From: Mantamonas sphyraenae
Lineage: Eukaryota > CRuMs > Mantamonadidae
Length of the DNA stretch: 64,000 nt
Direction of reading: 5' to 3'
Assembly: GCA_026936335.1 (NCBI GenBank)
Contig: JAPMXV010000010.1
Span: 62,001 to 126,000 of the forward strand
Below, one piece after another: positions 35,415-46,629 of this stretch (position 1 is its first letter; every line of letters starts with the position of its first letter). The translations under genes were made by a program, and so were the position numbers. The notes under the pieces were generated by a model that saw only the letters and a program-made list of their open reading frames with translations, was not told where the DNA came from and did no database searches.

Positions 35415-38400
35415 TCATTTGGGGGCCACCTTGCCGTTCCGTCCTCGTCGCTTGCTTCCGCTGCTGTTGTCTTCCTTCTTGCCCCGCTTGCCGCTGCCTG
35501 TGCTGAGGGCACTCGACGTGCTTGCGTTGCTTGCGACCGAGCGGGTGCTGTTTGTGTTTGCTCCTGCGCGTGCAAGCCCTTTGTTCTTGCGTGTGGCACC
35601 CGTGGGAACCACGCCGTCCAGCTTTGCATCCGACGCCACGTTGGGCGGTGTTGCATCCTCGTCTGCACCGCCGCCTTCCTCCGCCTCCGAGTTGGCTGCG
35701 CTTCCTCGGCTGAACGTGCTCTTGATGCTCGACATGCTCCAGTTGCGTTCTCGCAAGTGTCCAAATCGCTTCTTCTTCACCGCACCAGCCTCGGGCGAGG
35801 ACGAATCATCCGACGCTCCTTCTGCGCCCAGCTGCACTGTTTCCGTGGCCCCTGCACCCGCCTGCTTTCGTCCCCCACTCTTTTTGGTGTTGCTGCTGCT
35901 GCCCTTCTTTCCACCATCTTTGCCATCTTTGCCATCTTTGCCTTCCTTGATGCCTCTGCGACGGATGCCTGGATCCGATTTGCGTGAGGCTCGTGATTGT
36001 TTGCCTTTGCCTTTTCCTCCCTTGCCGCTGCCACCGTTGCTACTGCCGCCTTCCTCATCCGCCTCCTCCTCTTCGTCCTCTGCACTGCTGCTTTTGGATG
36101 CGTTGGGAGTGGTGAACCTGCGCAGTCCCGACATGTTGAACCGGCTCTTTTTCCCGTCGCCACCTCCCTGGTCGCCCGTCTCATCGTCTCTCCATCTGCT
36201 TCCTCCAGGGCGAGATCATCACCACCCGCTCCCCCTTTACCTCCTTTGCCCTTATGTCCACTCTTGCTCTTGCGCAACGATCGTCCGGTGCCCGCTCCGG
36301 CGTCTCCTGATTCCTCTCCCTCCTCTGCGCCCCCGTCGGCATCCCACGCCTGCGGTCGTGTTTCCAACGAATTGCGTGAGCGTTCTGCGTGTGCACGCAC
36401 AGCGCCACGGTCCAGTTGGCTCACGTGGTGGCGGATTTCCGTGTCGTTGGTCATCAGCAGGTTGACGAGGAACTTTTGTGCCACCATGCGCACATTCTTG
36501 CCCTTCAGTGTGGCCATGGGCTTGGCCAGACCAGCCTTGTACAGGATGCGCCTGTTCTTGACCCGCGACGAAAGGTTCATCACAATCTTGGCCATGTTCA
36601 TGCGCACGTCCGGGTGCTTGCGCAGCGGCTTGAACCGCATCAAGTTGTAGATCATGCGAGGGCGAGCCGGATCGTCCAGGAAGTGGTCCAGGAAGATGAC
36701 GTCGCTTGCAAGCAGCTTCAACACAAGCGAGGCTACAACCAGTGTTTCGATGTCCTTGTGGTCTTTGTGCGCCTGCAGGATGGTCACCACACGCGTCACC
36801 AAATCCAACAGCAGGAACGTGTGGCGGTTGTCCTTGTCCTTGCCAATGAAGCCCACAATGGCGTACATCAGCTGCTGCAACACCTTTTCCTCCACGTCGC
36901 CGCCCAGCAGGTCGCCGCGGTCGAGCATCGACACAAGCGCCTTGGGGATGGCTTGTTCCTTGTACTCCATCAGAGTGGCCCTGTTTGTGTCGTTCTTGGC
37001 CACCAGATTGCGGATGACCAGGGCACAGGCTTCCATCACCTCGCCATCGCTGCAGTTGTTGCACACGCGAACCAGTGCATCCAGCGCTTCTGTGTTGGCC
37101 GCAATTTTCATCTGGTTCATCTCGTCCCAGGCCATCAGCGAGATGTTGTGGACTGCCTCGCGCACGTCCTCGATGGGCCACGTGTCGAGGTCGACGGCCA
37201 CGAGCCGCCGCAGCGTTTTGGTTTCCATGTTCTCGTACCAGCGCTTGGAAACCATGTAGATGCCCACCACCACCGGCACGAGACCAAAGGCATACACATA
37301 CAGGGGCCAATCGGTGCGTGTGGCAGCAATCACCACCATGAGGGACACCACAGAACCCCACATGGCGCCTGCCAACGAGGCACTCTTCAGGTGGTTGTAC
37401 CACGAACTGCTGCCGATGGCCGGCTGCAGGCGGATGTTGTACGACACAAGCGCACCCAACATGACCAGGGTGCAGATGACTGTGACGGTGGTCACATTGC
37501 TGAGCATGGTGGTGACGGCACACAGGAAGAGCGAGGCCATGACAAAGTAGATGTAGAACCGCGGCATGAAGCTCATCTTGGTGCTGCGTTCGTTCTTGGT
37601 CAGGGCGGCATTCAAGGCCAGTGGATAGATGACAAGGAGCATGAGGATGGCCACAATGACGTGGAACACGTGCACGGGGGTCCAGCAGGGAAAGTTGGGA
37701 TCACTGTCCAGGTGAATGGGCGCATTGTTCTGCGTCAGGTACGTACATGACATCATGGTGAAGTTCATCTTGCAGAACGGGATGAATGCAAGGTCCAACA
37801 GCAACACTGGCGCATACTTGAGGAAGCCCTCCCGTACGGTGGTTCGCCATTGCTCCTTGTTGCTCGTCGCCTCCTCCGTGCCTGCGCCACTGCCTTCCCC
37901 TTCGTTGCCTGCCGTCTTGCCACCCGTCCTTGCGTTTGCCTCCAGGTCCTCTTCGATGTCCAGCAGCTCGTCCTCACCATCCTTGTCTTCGTCGCCGTTG
38001 GAGTCGTTCGCTGCACGTTTTCTTTGCAAACATCCGAACAAACCGCCGGCGCTCTGCGACTTGCCGCCCCCCTCCTCGTCGTCTGCATCGTCATCATCGT
38101 CTGCATCGTCGTCTCCGGTCGCCTCCACCCTTCCTGGCTTTGCACGACGGCGTGATTGCTTTCCTGCGTCCTTGTGCTTGCCGTTTGCGGCGGACGTTGC
38201 AGAATGTGCCTCGGCTCCGTTCCGTTTTTTCCTCGGTTTGCGAGCCGGTTTCACAGCCACCGCCTGCACGTCGTCGTCCACAGGCGCACTCTCCGGCGCG
38301 CTCTCGTCAATGGTCACCGTGAGATCGTCATCGGTGGGCGTGTTGTCGTCATCGTCATCGTCGTCCTCGCTGTCGGTGTCGCTGTTCTCCTTGCGGCAGT

Positions 38401-38914
38401 TGGCCACCCACCACGCTTGCACGTCCGCGGCCGTCTGCCGTCTCCATGCATGGAATTTGGGGCCCAGCTCGTCCCAACGCAGGTAGGTGTACGTGGCACC
38501 CACAAGGATGTAAACGGCGTTGACCACCCAAAACAGACTGATCACAATGTCGCCCGTGACGTTGCTAAGGCCAAACGTTGAAATCGCCACAATTGCGGCC
38601 CGAGTGCGCGGGTCCACATTCCACGGAATACTGGGCAGAAAGGCAAAGGACGAAAGGGCAAAGAACTCATACACGAGACCGAGCAGGATGAGGGCGCGAT
38701 ACCTCTGAGCATTCCTTCTCTCCCGTTCCAGCTCCTCTTCCTCCTTGCCCTTGCGCGAATCTCGCTTGCCTCGCAGCTCCGCCACGTTGTGGTGCAACCT
38801 GTCCATGTCATCCTTCTTGAGTGTACGCAACCCCCAAAATAGCCAATACGACAAGAAGATGACGCTGAAGACAACCCCGACCACCGCGCCGACTTCTGTG
38901 TTGGAAAGAGCCAT
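35415..38914 (-). CDS. Multi-pass membrane protein with ARM-like repeats and disordered acidic/basic tails; one frame break
   Basis: Intronless, about 1,166 aa after one base is added near 36,165-36,180. Three N-terminal hydrophobic helices (VGAVVGVVFSVIFLSYWLFW, ALILLGLVYEFFALSSFAFL, IVISLFWVVNAVYILVGATY) are followed by a long Asp/Glu/Lys-rich cytosolic-type loop. About six more helices follow (e.g. VFHVIVAILMLLVIYPLAL, FVMASLFLCAVTTML, YVYAFGLVPVVVGIYMVS). Residues ~600-870 are helical repeats of armadillo style (EALDALVRVCNNCSDGEVME, ACALVIRNLVAKNDTNRATL). The C-terminal ~290 residues are Lys/Ser/Gly-rich. I do not recognise a family; channel, receptor or scaffold are all possible. The start at 38,914 (MALSNTEVGAVV) is 208 bp from the divergent secreted-protein gene. 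Confidence 0.7.
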
Positions 38915-39122
38915 CGCGAGTGTGTGGTGTGGTGATCTGTGCAATTGTTTGGTGGCATGTGCGAGCATGTTGACGCAGATGGACAATTCCTGTGTGACTC
39001 ACGCATGACTCCCCATGCACTTGGGAGTGATTCGGTCCTCTGGTCGACGTGGATGGGCGGATGGGCAGGGCGCCTGGAAGCCGCTCGGAGGCGGCCACAC
39101 CTTTCCCCTCATTTCCCAAATC
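38915..39122. promoter_or_regulatory. Divergent promoter between membrane/ARM gene and secreted peptidase gene
   Basis: 208 bp separate the two start codons and must hold both promoters. No TATA box or other motif stands out. Confidence 0.5.
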
Positions 39123-41784
39123 ATGAAAACCTGGCTTCTGCTGGGAATGCTGCTTGCAGCATCCTGTGTTGTGGTGGCCACATCGGACGACTCCTCGGAT
39201 GTGTCCGACACCGATCGCGCGGTGTGAGTGTTGGCGTGTGTGTGGAACCCACCACCCGTTTTGCAGCACTGCCCTTTTTTTCGTCTTTTGCACCTTGCTG
39301 ACCGACGCAAATGTCCTCAACACAGGGTGCAACTGCTCCAAGCACACGCGCAACAAGTCCAAGAAGGCGTTTGTAAGTGGAGAGTACACGCAGAGTGTTG
39401 TGTCCACACAAGAGCGACGAAAATGTCCCACAAACTCACACGAAATTTGGGACGACAATCTGCAGCGCTCCCGATGCAGGAGGAAAGCGAAGCGAGCGAA
39501 GAGGTCAGCGGCTCGGACAGCGACGAGACTGACGCAAACGCAGACGAAGCCTCGGAGCAGGAGAACAACGACAGCAGCAGCTCGGATGACGAGCAGGTTG
39601 CCGATTTCTGGGGTTCCTCTGCCGGCCGACGCCGCTACATCCCGCGTCGTACATACAGGTACAGGCCCCGTCGCACATACAGGCCCCGTCGTACATACAG
39701 GGCACCTCGTCGCACGTACAGGCCCCGTCGTCGCACGTACACCCCGCGTCGTCGCACGTACACCCCTCGTCGTCGCACGTACACCCCGCGTCGTCGCACG
39801 TACACCCCGCGTCGTCGTACATACACCCCGCGTCGTCGTACATACACCCCGCGTCGTCGTACATACACCCCGCGTCGTCGTACGTACACCCCGCGTCGTC
39901 GCACGTACACCCCTCGTCGTCGCACGTACACCCCTCGTCGTCGCACGACCACCCCGCGTCGTCGCACGTACACCCCGCGTCGTCGCACGTACACCCCGCG
40001 TCGTCGCACCTCGACGACCAAGAGGAGCTCGCTGTGGGGCCGCAAGAGCAGCACCACGCGTCGTCCCTCCACACGCAAGACAACTCGTCGCACCTCGACG
40101 ACCAAGAGGAGTTCGCTGTGGGGCCGCAAGAGCAGCACCACGCGTCGTCCCTCCACACGCAAGACAACTCGTCGCACCTCGACGACCAAGAGGAGTTCGC
40201 TGTGGGGCCGCAAGAGCAGCACCACGCGTCGTCCCTCTACGCGTAAGACAACTCGTCGCACCTCGACGACCAAGAAGAGCTCTCTGTGGGGCCGCAAGAG
40301 CGGATCCAGCAGGAAGTCTTCGTCTTCGACCAAGAAGAGCTCTCTGTGGGGCCGCAAGAGCGGATCCAGCAGGAAGTCTTCGTCTTCGACCAAGAAGAGC
40401 TCGCTGTGGGGCCGCAAGAGCGGATCCAGCAGGAAATCTTCGTCGTCGACCAAGAAGAGCTCGCTGTGGGGCCGCAAGAGCGGATCCAGCAAGAAGTCTT
40501 CGTCTTCGACCAAGAAGGGTGGCCTTTGGGGCCGCAAGAGCGGATCCAGCAAGAAGTCTTCGTCTTCGACCAAGAAGAGCTCGCTGTGGGGCCGCAAGAG
40601 CGGTTCGAAGAAGGACAGCAAGAGCGGCAAGAAGGGCGGCCTTTGGGGTCGCAAGAGCGGTTCGAAGAAGGACAGCAAGAGCGGCAAGAAGGGCGGCCTT
40701 TGGGGTCGCAAGGACAAGAAGGACGGAAAGAACGGCAAGAAGAGCGGCAAGAAGGGCGGGCTTCTGGGGTCGCAAGGACAAGAAGGATGACAAGAAGGAC
40801 GGCAAGAAGAGCGGCAAGAAGGGTGGCTTCTGGGGTCGCAAGGACAAGAAGGATGACAAGAAGGACGGCAAGAAGAACGGCAAGAAGGGCGGCTTCTGGG
40901 GCAACAAAGACGACAAGAAGGGTGGCGATGACCGTCGCCCGGGACAAGATGGCCCCCCTGGCCAAGATGGACCTGGTGGTGAGGGTGGAGACGGCGGAGG
41001 CATTGGTGGCTTGCTGGAGAAGCTCGGTGGCATGTTTGGCGGCGGAGGCGGTGGTGAAGGAGGAGGAGGCGGTGGTGAACCCCCTCAGCAGCCGGAGCCC
41101 CCTCAACAGCCGGAGCCCCCTCAACAACCGGAGCCCCCTCAACAACCGGAGCCCCCTCAACAGCCGCAGCCCGAGCCTGAGCCCCCTCAACAGCCGCAGC
41201 CCGAGCCTGAGCCCGAGCCTGAGCCTGAGAAGCCGCAGGATGACAGCAACACGGATTACACCAAGCTGGAGCCGATCATCCCGAACACATTTGGCACCAA
41301 GGCCCTCTCGCAGGCGGGTCTCCGGCGCAGGATGGGCGACCCGGGACCTCTGACCCAGGATTGCGCAAACAGCCGCATGAACAACCAAAAGCTGATCAGC
41401 AAGATGGTTGATGTGAGCATTGGACATCTGTCCTTCACCGGAGCCAAGCCGTTCACCGACCGCCTGCTGCGTGGTCTGGAGGAGGTGCGTGAACGCTATC
41501 CGGCACTCTTCCAACAGCTCAGCTCCGCTGGTCTGGTCTGCATGCGTGCCGTGCGTGGCTCCACAACCGCCTTTAGCACCCATGCGTTTGGTGCCGCCGT
41601 CGATTTTAAGATCAACGGCAAGCTTGACCCGCGCCGCGACGCCAAGGCCCAGCACGGTCTCAACCTGATGGCGCCCATTTTCGCTCGCCAAGGTCTCCAC
41701 TGGGGAGGTTGGTACTCGCCGCAGTACGAGGACGCCATGCACTTTGAGCTGTCCAACCAGTACGCCGGTGAGCTCGCCGCGTAA
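39123..41784 (+). CDS. Secreted polybasic repeat protein with C-terminal M15 D,D-peptidase domain; one frame break
   Basis: Exons 39123-39223, 39326-39372 and 39466-41784; 821 aa once one extra G near 40,757 is ignored. Residues 1-20 are a signal peptide (MKTWLLLGMLLAASCVVVAT). An acidic Ser/Asp/Glu segment (~50-85) comes next, then GRRRYIPRR, about 13 RRRTYTP heptads, three to four 28-residue TTKRSSLWGRKSS units, six 20-residue TKKSSLWGRKSGSSRKSSSS units, Lys/Gly repeats and a Pro/Gln/Glu linker. The last ~145 residues are an M15-family zinc peptidase with FSTHAFGAAVDF (SxHxxGxAxD) and EDAMHFEL. In bacteria and phages this fold cleaves peptidoglycan peptides. Secretion, strong positive charge and this domain together suggest an enzyme aimed at bacterial walls, or a matrix protein with a reused fold. 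Confidence 0.78.
39720..40010 (+). repeat. 21-bp tandem repeat (RRRTYTP units)
   Basis: About 13 head-to-tail 21-bp units encoding RRRTYTP with minor variants (RRRTTTP). Silent variation between units, for example cgc/cgt and aca/acg, shows they are not perfectly homogenised. Confidence 0.92.
40011..40620 (+). repeat. 84-bp then 60-bp tandem repeats (SSLWGRK units)
   Basis: Three full 84-bp units (SSLWGRKSSTTRRPSTRKT) are followed by six 60-bp units (KKSSLWGRKSGSSRKSSSST). Both unit types carry the SLWGRK core, so the longer unit probably gave rise to the shorter or the reverse. Confidence 0.92.
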
Positions 41785-41970
41785 AAAGGCGTGACATGAC
41801 AACTGGAGCGTCTGGCGCTGCACCTCGGGCTGCCAGCACGACCAGGAGAACAAAACAAGATTAGCTCTCTCACCCAACAACAAGAACCTTGGCTCCCTCA
41901 TCTCCCCCCCCCGCTTGTGGACCAACGGACAGAATGTGTTTGTTCTTGGAATCGCACCTGCCTCGCCTGA

Positions 41971-44900
41971 TCACTCGATCTGGGCTTCCAGTTCCTTGGT
42001 GACCTTCTTGGCGGCCTTTGTGGCCTTCTTGGCCTTGTTGGCAGCCATCTTGGCCTTGTCGGATGCCTTGTCAGCCTCACGGTTCATGTTGGGCTTGTTC
42101 TTGGCCTCCTCCTCGTCCAGGACCTCGCCCAGCTTCTTGAGCGCGCGCTGTCCTACTTCGGTCACCTCGGCCAGCTGGTCAGCCAGCTCGGCGGGGCTGA
42201 AGCGAGCACGCACGCTGTCGGCCTTGAAGAGGTTGGTGAGCTTCTTGGTCAGATCGCCAAAGCGGCTGGCGGCGTCGCCAACCATGTCAGCCTTGTCGCT
42301 GAACTGCACATCGGGATCCTGCAGGCGCTCGATCAGCTCAGTCACAGACTCCACGCTGAACATGGAGTGGATGCGACGGGTGAGCTTGGAGGCGGCGAGC
42401 ACGTCCTTGCTCTCCTTGGCGGCGTTCTTGGCCTTGGCCTCGACGAGGGCGCTGTCCAGGGCACGCAGTGCCTGGGAACCCAGCTGGGTGATCATGTCGA
42501 GCTGCTGGGACACCGACTCGACGGGGAATCCCTCGCGGATGACCTTGGAGCCGAGCACAGAGTCGAGCTGCGTGCGCAGGTTGCCGTACTGCTGGCTGAT
42601 GGTGCGCACCAGGGATGCCTTCTTGTCAAAGGAAACCGAGTGGTCCGTGCTGATGGTCTTGATCATGTTGTCCACAATCGTCTGGTCAAACAGCTGCTTG
42701 ATCTGGGCCGTCAGCTTGCGAGCAAGCGTGACCTCGGGGCTCTTCTCCAGCGCCTGGGCCTTCTTCTGGGCTTCGGCCTCGACGGCCTTCTGCTTGGCAA
42801 CCAGCGACTTGAGACGCTGCAGCACCTGCGTGCCAGCGGTAGACAGAGACGCCAGCTGGGCCTTCTTGTCCTCGGGCTTGAAGAGCTTGGAGAGCATGGG
42901 GCCGTCCAGCAGCTTGGTGAGCTCGGCCATCTGGGTGGTGAACTCCTTCTCCACGTCGGCAACCATCTTGTCGTTGTCGGCGGGCGAAGACTCACCCATG
43001 CTCTTCTCCACCTTGGCGACGGTGGCGGGAGCAAAGAGGGAGCGGACGCCCTGGATCAGGTCCTGGGCGCGTGCGTACTCGTCGCTGTCCTTGATCTTGG
43101 CCAGCTCCTCCTGCTGCTCCATCTGCATCACGTGGCGAGCCTCGGCACTCTTGAAAGCCTGCTCGAGCTGGTCAAAGTACGACTTGCCCTGTGCCTCCGT
43201 GTTTGCAATCATCTGCTTGGACTGCTCCGGGGTGAACACCTTTTGCATGACAGGGTCCTCCAGAATGTCCTTGAGCTGGTTCAGCAGACCGGCAAACTTC
43301 TGGTCCTCCTTGGAGAACGCCTGCGACAGCAGGTCACCGTTGAAGGAGCCGTCCTTGCCGTGGGCCTGCTTGATCAGGGCAACCATGTTCTTGCCCTCAA
43401 ACAGCTGGCGCAGCTGGGCAATGATGCCCTTGACCTTGTCGGCACCCTGCTGGGCGGCCTTGAGGTCCTCTGCGTTCTGCTTGGCAACCTCCTGTTGCAT
43501 GCGAGCCTCCTCGTCGGGGTTCAGGAAGTCGTTGCCCTTGCTCTTGCCTCCGAGAAGGCCTCCCAGCAGGTTGGCAGCACCCATCACGGCGTCCATGAAG
43601 CCACCAAAGCCGGAAGAGCCGTTGGCGCCCGACTGGAAGATGCCGCGCACCTTGGAGCGGCCCTGCGAGCCAAACAGCGAGCTGCGAGTGGTCTTGCGGA
43701 TGTTGCGGCCCTTGAACAGGTTGCGGAACAGACCACCCTTCTTCTTCTTGGAAGAGGTCTTCTTGTTACCAGCCTTCTTGCTGCCCCAGAAGGTGCTCTT
43801 GCGACGCGGGCGGCGGCGGGGAGTGGGCACCTTGCGGCCCTTGCGTCCCTTGCGTCCCTTGCGGGTAGGGCGACGGCGGGGGGTGGGCACACTGCGACCC
43901 TTGCGGCCCTTGCGTCCCTTGCGGGTAGGGCGACGGCGGGGGGTGGGCACACGGCGACCCTTGCGGCCCTTGCGTCCCTTGCGGGTAGGGCGACGGCGGG
44001 GGGTGGGCACACGGCGACCCTTGCGGCCCTTGCGTCCCTTGCGGGTAGGGCGACGGCGCGGGGTGGGCACACGGCGACCCTTGCGACCCTTACGGGTAGG
44101 GCGACGGCGCGGGGTGCGCGGCTTGCGGGTGGGGCGGCGGCGCGGGGTGCGAGGCTTGCGGGTAGGGCGGCGGCGCGGGGTGCGCGGCTTGCGGGTCTTG
44201 CGAGCCTTGCGGGTAAGCTTGGCGGCACGCGCGCGAGCACGAGCAGCCTTTGCAGCACGGGCGCGAGCCTTGTAGGCAGCACGACGAGCAGCGGCGCGAG
44301 CACGAGCAGCCTTGGCAGCGCGAGCGCGAGCCTTGGCAGCAGCACGAGCGGCGCGAGCCTTGGCAGCACGGGCCTTGGCAGCAGCACGAGCAGCCTTGGC
44401 GGCACGAGCACGAGCCTTGGCAGCAGCACGGGCACGGGCAGCCTTGGCAGCACGAGCACGAGCAGCAGCGGCAGCACGCGCGCGAGCACGGGCGGCCTTG
44501 GCGGCAGCGGCGCGAGCACGAGCCTTGGCGGCAGCAGCAGCACGAGCACGAGCAGCAGCGGCACGACGGGCAGCGGCAGCACGAGCACGAGCAGCAGCAG
44601 CGGCACGCGCACGAGCAGCGGCGGCAGCGCGAGCACGAGCGGCAGCAGCAGCGCGAGCACGAGCAGCAGCACGAGCACGAGCGGCAGCGGCGGCACGAGC
44701 ACGAGCAGCGGCGGCAGCACGAGCACGAGCAGCAGCGGCAGCACGAGCACGAGCAGCAGCGGCAGCACGAGCACGAGCACGAGCAGCAGCGGCAGCACGA
44801 GCACGAGCAGCGGCGGCGGCACGAGCACGAGCAGCGGCACGAGCACGAGCAGCAGCGGCGGCACGAGCACGAGCAGCGGCGGCAGCACGAGCACGAGCGG

Positions 44901-45578
44901 CAGCAGCACGACGGGCAGCAGCAGCGCGAGCACGGGCGGCAGCAGCAGCACGAGCACGAGCAGCGGCGGCAGCACGGCGACGTGCAGCGGCACGGCGTGC
45001 AGCAGCATAGTTGTAGCGACGGCGAGGACGATAACGACGACGGCGGCCCCATCGTTCACGGTTGGTGTCACGCACCTCCGTCGTACCCTAAACGCAGTGT
45101 CTGTGTGTGAGCGTTCCACTTCCGCGTCTTCTCGAAAAATGTAAAACCCGCCGCTCTTTTCGGCTCCTACAACACTCACCTGGTCCATCATCTCCTCATC
45201 ATCGCTGCTCTCGCTGGCGTCACCATCGCTGCTCTCCTCCGACTCTTCCTGGGCGTCCTGCACAGCCTCGACCTGCGAGGGGGGGACAGAAATGGGGCCT
45301 GTGTCAGAAAAAAAAAGGGGGCATTGAGAAAAACACACACCTCCTCCACGGTTGTTGCACGCGTGTACGCCGGTGTACAACGCATAAATGTCACACCATC
45401 ACCATCGCACAATGCATTCCTTGCAATCGCAATAAATTGTGTGACGTACCTCATCCGCAGGGAACGCAGCCTCGGTCGGCTGAGCCCACTCGTCCGAGTC
45501 GCTCGAGGCAGTGGCAAATGCAGTGGCAAAGCACAGCAGGCACGCCAGAGCCAAGAATGATTTGGTATAGGTTCTCAT
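41971..45578 (-). CDS. Secreted Arg/Ala/Lys-repeat protein with long helical C-terminal domain
   Basis: Exons 45578-45450, 45272-45180 and 45087-41971, all in phase 0; 1,112 aa with no frame break. Exon 1 encodes a signal peptide (TKSFLALACLLCFATAFATA). Exon 2 encodes an acidic segment (EESEESSDGDASESSDDEEM). Exon 3 opens with GRRRRYRPRRRYNYAAARR, then ~280 residues of Ala/Arg repeats, RKPRTPRRRPT units and 20-residue RKGRKGRKGRRVPTPRRRPT units, and a KSTFWGSKKAGNKK segment. About 590 residues of regular amphipathic helix repeats follow (e.g. EKEFTTQMAELTKLLDGPML). I do not recognise the C-terminal domain. Exon plan, acidic pro-segment, GRRRY/RPRR start and FWG-Lys core match the gene at 39,123, marking them as a family. 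Extracellular matrix, granule or mineral-binding roles are all possible. Confidence 0.75.
43830..44215 (-). repeat. 60-bp tandem repeat (RKGRKGRKGRRVPTPRRRPT) and 33-bp relatives
   Basis: Four to five 60-bp units at about 43,830-44,100, then shorter RKPRTPRRRPT units to 44,215. The 60-bp period is the same as in the neighbouring secreted-protein gene. Confidence 0.92.
44220..45030 (-). repeat. Ala/Arg-coding GC-rich tandem repeat
   Basis: About 800 bp of degenerate gcacgagcacgagcagcgg-type sequence encoding (Ala)n-Arg-Ala-Arg. All three frames on both strands stay open, which produces large spurious ORFs. Confidence 0.92.
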
Positions 45579-45694
45579 TCTTTCCCGTGATCGAGTTGGG
45601 AAAAGTGTTTGGGTTTTTTGAAAAGGTGTGGCGCTGGGATCGCATCACCGAGCATCGTTACACACCTCCACACACAGACACAGACACAGACACA

Positions 45695-45734
<40 letters not shown>

Positions 45735-45795
45735 CTTTGGGAATTCATGGCGATATGCTCGGGATCGCGCCGGGTCAGCCAACGAATTCTCGACA
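45579..45795. promoter_or_regulatory. Divergent promoter with (CA)n microsatellite
   Basis: 217 bp between the start codons of the Ala/Arg-repeat secreted protein (minus) and kintoun (plus). A (CAGA)/(CA) run occupies about 45,671-45,732. Confidence 0.6.
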
Positions 45796-46597
45796 ATGGA
45801 CACCAAAGCAAGGTTGGAGAAACTGAACCTGACGGATGAGGTGGGTGGGTGCCCTGCACAAATTGCCCAGGCCAGCAGGCCACAGCGCACATTTGCTGAC
45901 ACGGTGAGCGCCATACACAGGAGGCCACACAATTCACAAAGGCGTTCCAGGACGAAGGGTTCTTGAACCTGTTTACGGAGTACCTTCAGGAAATCCGTGA
46001 TCCTGAGGTGTTGGCACAGCGTGAGCGCGAGCTGGATGCCATGGAACAGGGGGAGTACGATGAATACCTGCGCAACGCAAACGTGGACCTCATCACTCCC
46101 GACGAGGGTGTGTGCCTGAAAACCATGGAGGAAGGGACCAACGCAAAGGTGTTTGTTAACTTGTGCCGCTCCGACCGCATTGCACGCGCCTTTGTCGACA
46201 AAGAGGCGAGCAGTGACGAAAAAGGCCAGTCTTGGAAGGTGCCATACACGGTGGCGCCGTTGAAACACGTCAAGGACGCCGGTAAGGCCAGCCGTTTGTG
46301 ATCGTTGGCGCGCAGCCGTTTCCGCGCCCCAACCCACGCACTCACACACGCCATCATGCCATAGCCGGTGTCAACTGCATGTGCTTCGATGCCGTGTTTC
46401 ACCCAGACACGCTTGCACGTGGCCTGATCAGCGAGGCCTTCTTCGACATGCTGGTCAGCACTGCGTTTGATGGAATCCGCCAACGCTTCAGCGTCGTGCT
46501 GCCGCAGAACGCATACAAGAAACTGAAGAATGTATATTACAAAGGACAGCGCACGCGTATTCCCGTGCGCCGTGAGAACAAAGATGCGGGGAGCAGT

Positions 46598-46629
<32 letters not shown>

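Noticed and set aside
39635-41925. Long minus-strand ORFs opposite the secreted peptidase gene
   Set aside because: Mirror images of the tandem repeats (RRRGVYV, SELFLVEDEDF patterns) with no signal or domain.
42367-45144. 925-codon plus-strand ORF opposite the Ala/Arg-repeat protein
   Set aside because: The GC-rich repeat is stop-free in most frames; the minus-strand frame has the signal peptide, splice sites and non-repeat C-terminal domain.
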